Source: Rhodothermia bacterium
GTDB taxonomy: Bacteria; Bacteroidota; Rhodothermia; Rhodothermales; JABDKH01
NCBI GenBank assembly: GCA_030431165.1
Contig: JAUIJQ010000115.1
Span: 1 to 8,301, forward strand
Direction of reading: 5' to 3'
Length of the DNA stretch: 8,301 nucleotides
Below the pieces are notes generated by a model that did no database searches, was not told where the DNA came from, and saw only the letters and a program-made list of their open reading frames with translations. Shown here in pieces: positions 7,117 to 8,301 of this stretch (positions are counted from its first letter, which is position 1; the number at the start of each line of letters is the position of its first letter). Both the position numbers and the translations under genes were made by a program.

Positions 7117-7213
7117 ATGTGGAATGCGAGCAAGCTGCCAACGGCGCCCGCGTGCCGCATGCAGGATACCGATTCATTGTTACATTTTGGACCACCAAGC
7201 CCGCCAATCGACA
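7117..7213. promoter_or_regulatory. Divergent intergenic region, presumed bidirectional promoter
   Basis: This 97-bp gap (112 bp if the ATG at 7101 is used) separates the heads of the minus-strand operon and the NHL gene, so promoters for both should lie here. The only AT-rich patch is around 7171-7190. It holds TACATT at 7181-7186, a possible -10 for the rightward gene without a recognisable -35, and read as TACATTTTG it is one base off the Bacteroidota -7 consensus TAnnTTTG. No operator repeat or clear Shine-Dalgarno is visible before 7214. The promoter is inferred mainly from gene orientation. Confidence 0.35.
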
Positions 7214-8301
7214 ATGACAAGAAGAGACTTTGCCCGAAAAGCGGGCGCCGCAACGCTAGGAACGTTCGCCCTGCCGACAATCACACCGCAGGCCGCACCC
7301 GCCGTCATCGTACGGCGCACGCCGCGCGCCGAGATTATTGGTCACGGTGACTTCCGTTATCGAGTGCACAGTGCCTGGGGTGATCTTGACCCCGAGAAGT
7401 TTCCGATCAAGAACTGCCACGAGATGGTTCAGGACAGTCGCGGGCGCCTGATTATGATCGGCGACGAGACAAGCAACAACGTGCTGATCTACGACACCGG
7501 CGGCAAGTTGCTCAACTCATGGGGATCCGAGTTTCCTTACGGACACGGCCTGACGCTCTGGGACGCCGGCGGAGAAGAGTTCCTGTTTATCTGCGATAAC
7601 GGATTTGACGGCAACCCGCAGGTTGTCAAGACCACGCTGGACGGACGCGTGCTTTTGCGGCTCCCGCACCCCGCGACGCTTGGGGTCTACAAAGACGACG
7701 AACGGTATCATCCGACCGAAACTGCTATAGGCCCGAACGGTGATATCTACGTTGCTGACGGCTACGGGTCACAGCGAATCATTCAGTTCACTGCAGAGGG
7801 AGAATACATCCGGCATTGTGGGGAGCGCGGCGAAGGTGACGACCAGTTCTCCACGGCGCACGGTGTGTGCGTGGACAGTCGCGGCGACGGTGAGCCCGTC
7901 CTCGTTTGTACGTCGCGCGGGCACAACGCATTCAAGAAGTTCACCCTTGACGGCCGATACTTGAGTACGGTGTTCCTTCCGGGCGCGTTTGTCTGTCGGG
8001 CCGTGATCGACGACGACATGTTGTATTCCGGTGTGTGCTGGTCCCGGTTGCGTTACCTGAACCAGACTGACCGATCAGGGTTTGTCACCATCCTGGACGC
8101 AAATGATCGCGTGGTGTCGAATCCGGGTGGCACCGCGCCTGAGTACGAAGACGGCGTCTTGCAGCTCATGCTGCAGGAGCAGCCCGAAGACGGAAGCGCG
8201 CCGGTCTTTCAGCATTGCCACGACGTGTGCGTTGATCGCGACAAGAACCTGTACGTGTGCCAGTGGAACGCGGGGATGACGTATCCGATTAAGTTGGAGC
8301 G
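7214..8301 (+). CDS. Tat-exported NHL-repeat six-bladed beta-propeller protein (3' end beyond window)
   Basis: An open frame from ATG 7214 runs off the window after 362 complete codons with no stop. The N-terminus TRRDFARKAG (2-11) is a twin-arginine signal followed by a short hydrophobic segment (about 11-21). The body holds about six NHL-like blades; five begin with a histidine-containing strand: CHEM (68-71), YGHGL (109-113), YHPTE (165-169), STAHGV (213-218) and QHCHDV (333-338). Blade ends include GDIYVADGYGSQRI (176-189) and KNLYVCQWN (344-352). The fold is like that of peptidyl-alpha-hydroxyglycine lyase (PAL), where blade-core histidines hold a metal, but reaction and substrate here are unknown. 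From memory, the closing TYPIKLE segment (356-362) lies near the end of related planctomycete-type proteins, so little is probably missing. Ten cysteines are present, unusual for an exported propeller. It diverges from the PSD1 operon and may share its regulation. Confidence 0.85.
   Translation, partial: MTRRDFARKAGAATLGTFALPTITPQAAPAVIVRRTPRAEIIGHGDFRYRVHSAWGDLDPEKFPIKNCHEMVQDSRGRLIMIGDETSNNVLIYDTGGKLLNSWGSEFPYGHGLTLWDAGGEEFLFICDNGFDGNPQVVKTTLDGRVLLRLPHPATLGVYKDDERYHPTETAIGPNGDIYVADGYGSQRIIQFTAEGEYIRHCGERGEGDDQFSTAHGVCVDSRGDGEPVLVCTSRGHNAFKKFTLDGRYLSTVFLPGAFVCRAVIDDDMLYSGVCWSRLRYLNQTDRSGFVTILDANDRVVSNPGGTAPEYEDGVLQLMLQEQPEDGSAPVFQHCHDVCVDRDKNLYVCQWNAGMTYPIKLE

Noticed and set aside
7114..7121. 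CACATGTG palindrome at the head of the minus-strand operon, as a possible operator
   Set aside because: Eight bases is short, it coincides with the candidate GTG start codon and the flanks are not symmetrical. It is likely chance.

Overview
The window is GC-rich, densely coded bacterial DNA with no RNA gene, insertion sequence or CRISPR array. It carries six protein genes, all with export signals or membrane segments, so it reads as one block devoted to the cell envelope or periplasm. The gene families (a PSCyt1/DUF1549/DUF1553 'planctomycete-type' protein, a DUF1501 protein, a DUF2231-cytochrome-LRR fusion and a choice-of-anchor-V protein) are typical of environmental Planctomycetota, Verrucomicrobiota and Rhodothermota/Bacteroidota genomes. 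No marker gene is present, so the phylum cannot be fixed from this window. The DUF1549/DUF1553 plus DUF1501 pair points to the PVC group or a gene-rich marine Rhodothermales-type organism, while the choice-of-anchor-V protein fits Bacteroidota/Rhodothermota slightly better.

Layout: (1) Bases 1-73 form a perfect 24-bp inverted repeat around the first start codon; it begins at the first base of the window and may be an assembly fold-back. (2) Two + strand genes follow: a secreted seven-bladed Vgb-like beta-propeller (44-1054) and, overlapping it, an exported CxxCH/choice-of-anchor-V protein (1023-1646). (3) These meet tail to tail, overlapping by 26 bp, a three-gene minus-strand operon transcribed from about 7116 down to 1621. 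Its order is a two-heme-site lipoprotein with PSCyt1, DUF1549 and DUF1553 (4630-7116), a Tat-exported DUF1501 protein (3149-4627), and a membrane-anchored DUF2231-PSCyt1-LRR fusion (1621-3078). (4) A divergent gap of about 100 bp separates the operon from a + strand Tat-exported NHL-type six-bladed propeller (7214 to beyond the window end).

How the genes may work together: four CxxCH heme-type sites in three proteins, an alkaline-phosphatase-fold protein and two beta-propellers all lie outside the cytoplasm. The operon trio is a recurrent but biochemically uncharacterised set. The most economical inference is an envelope-anchored redox or hydrolytic module acting on an extracellular substrate, possibly a polysaccharide. 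The sequence shows the architecture but does not show the substrate.
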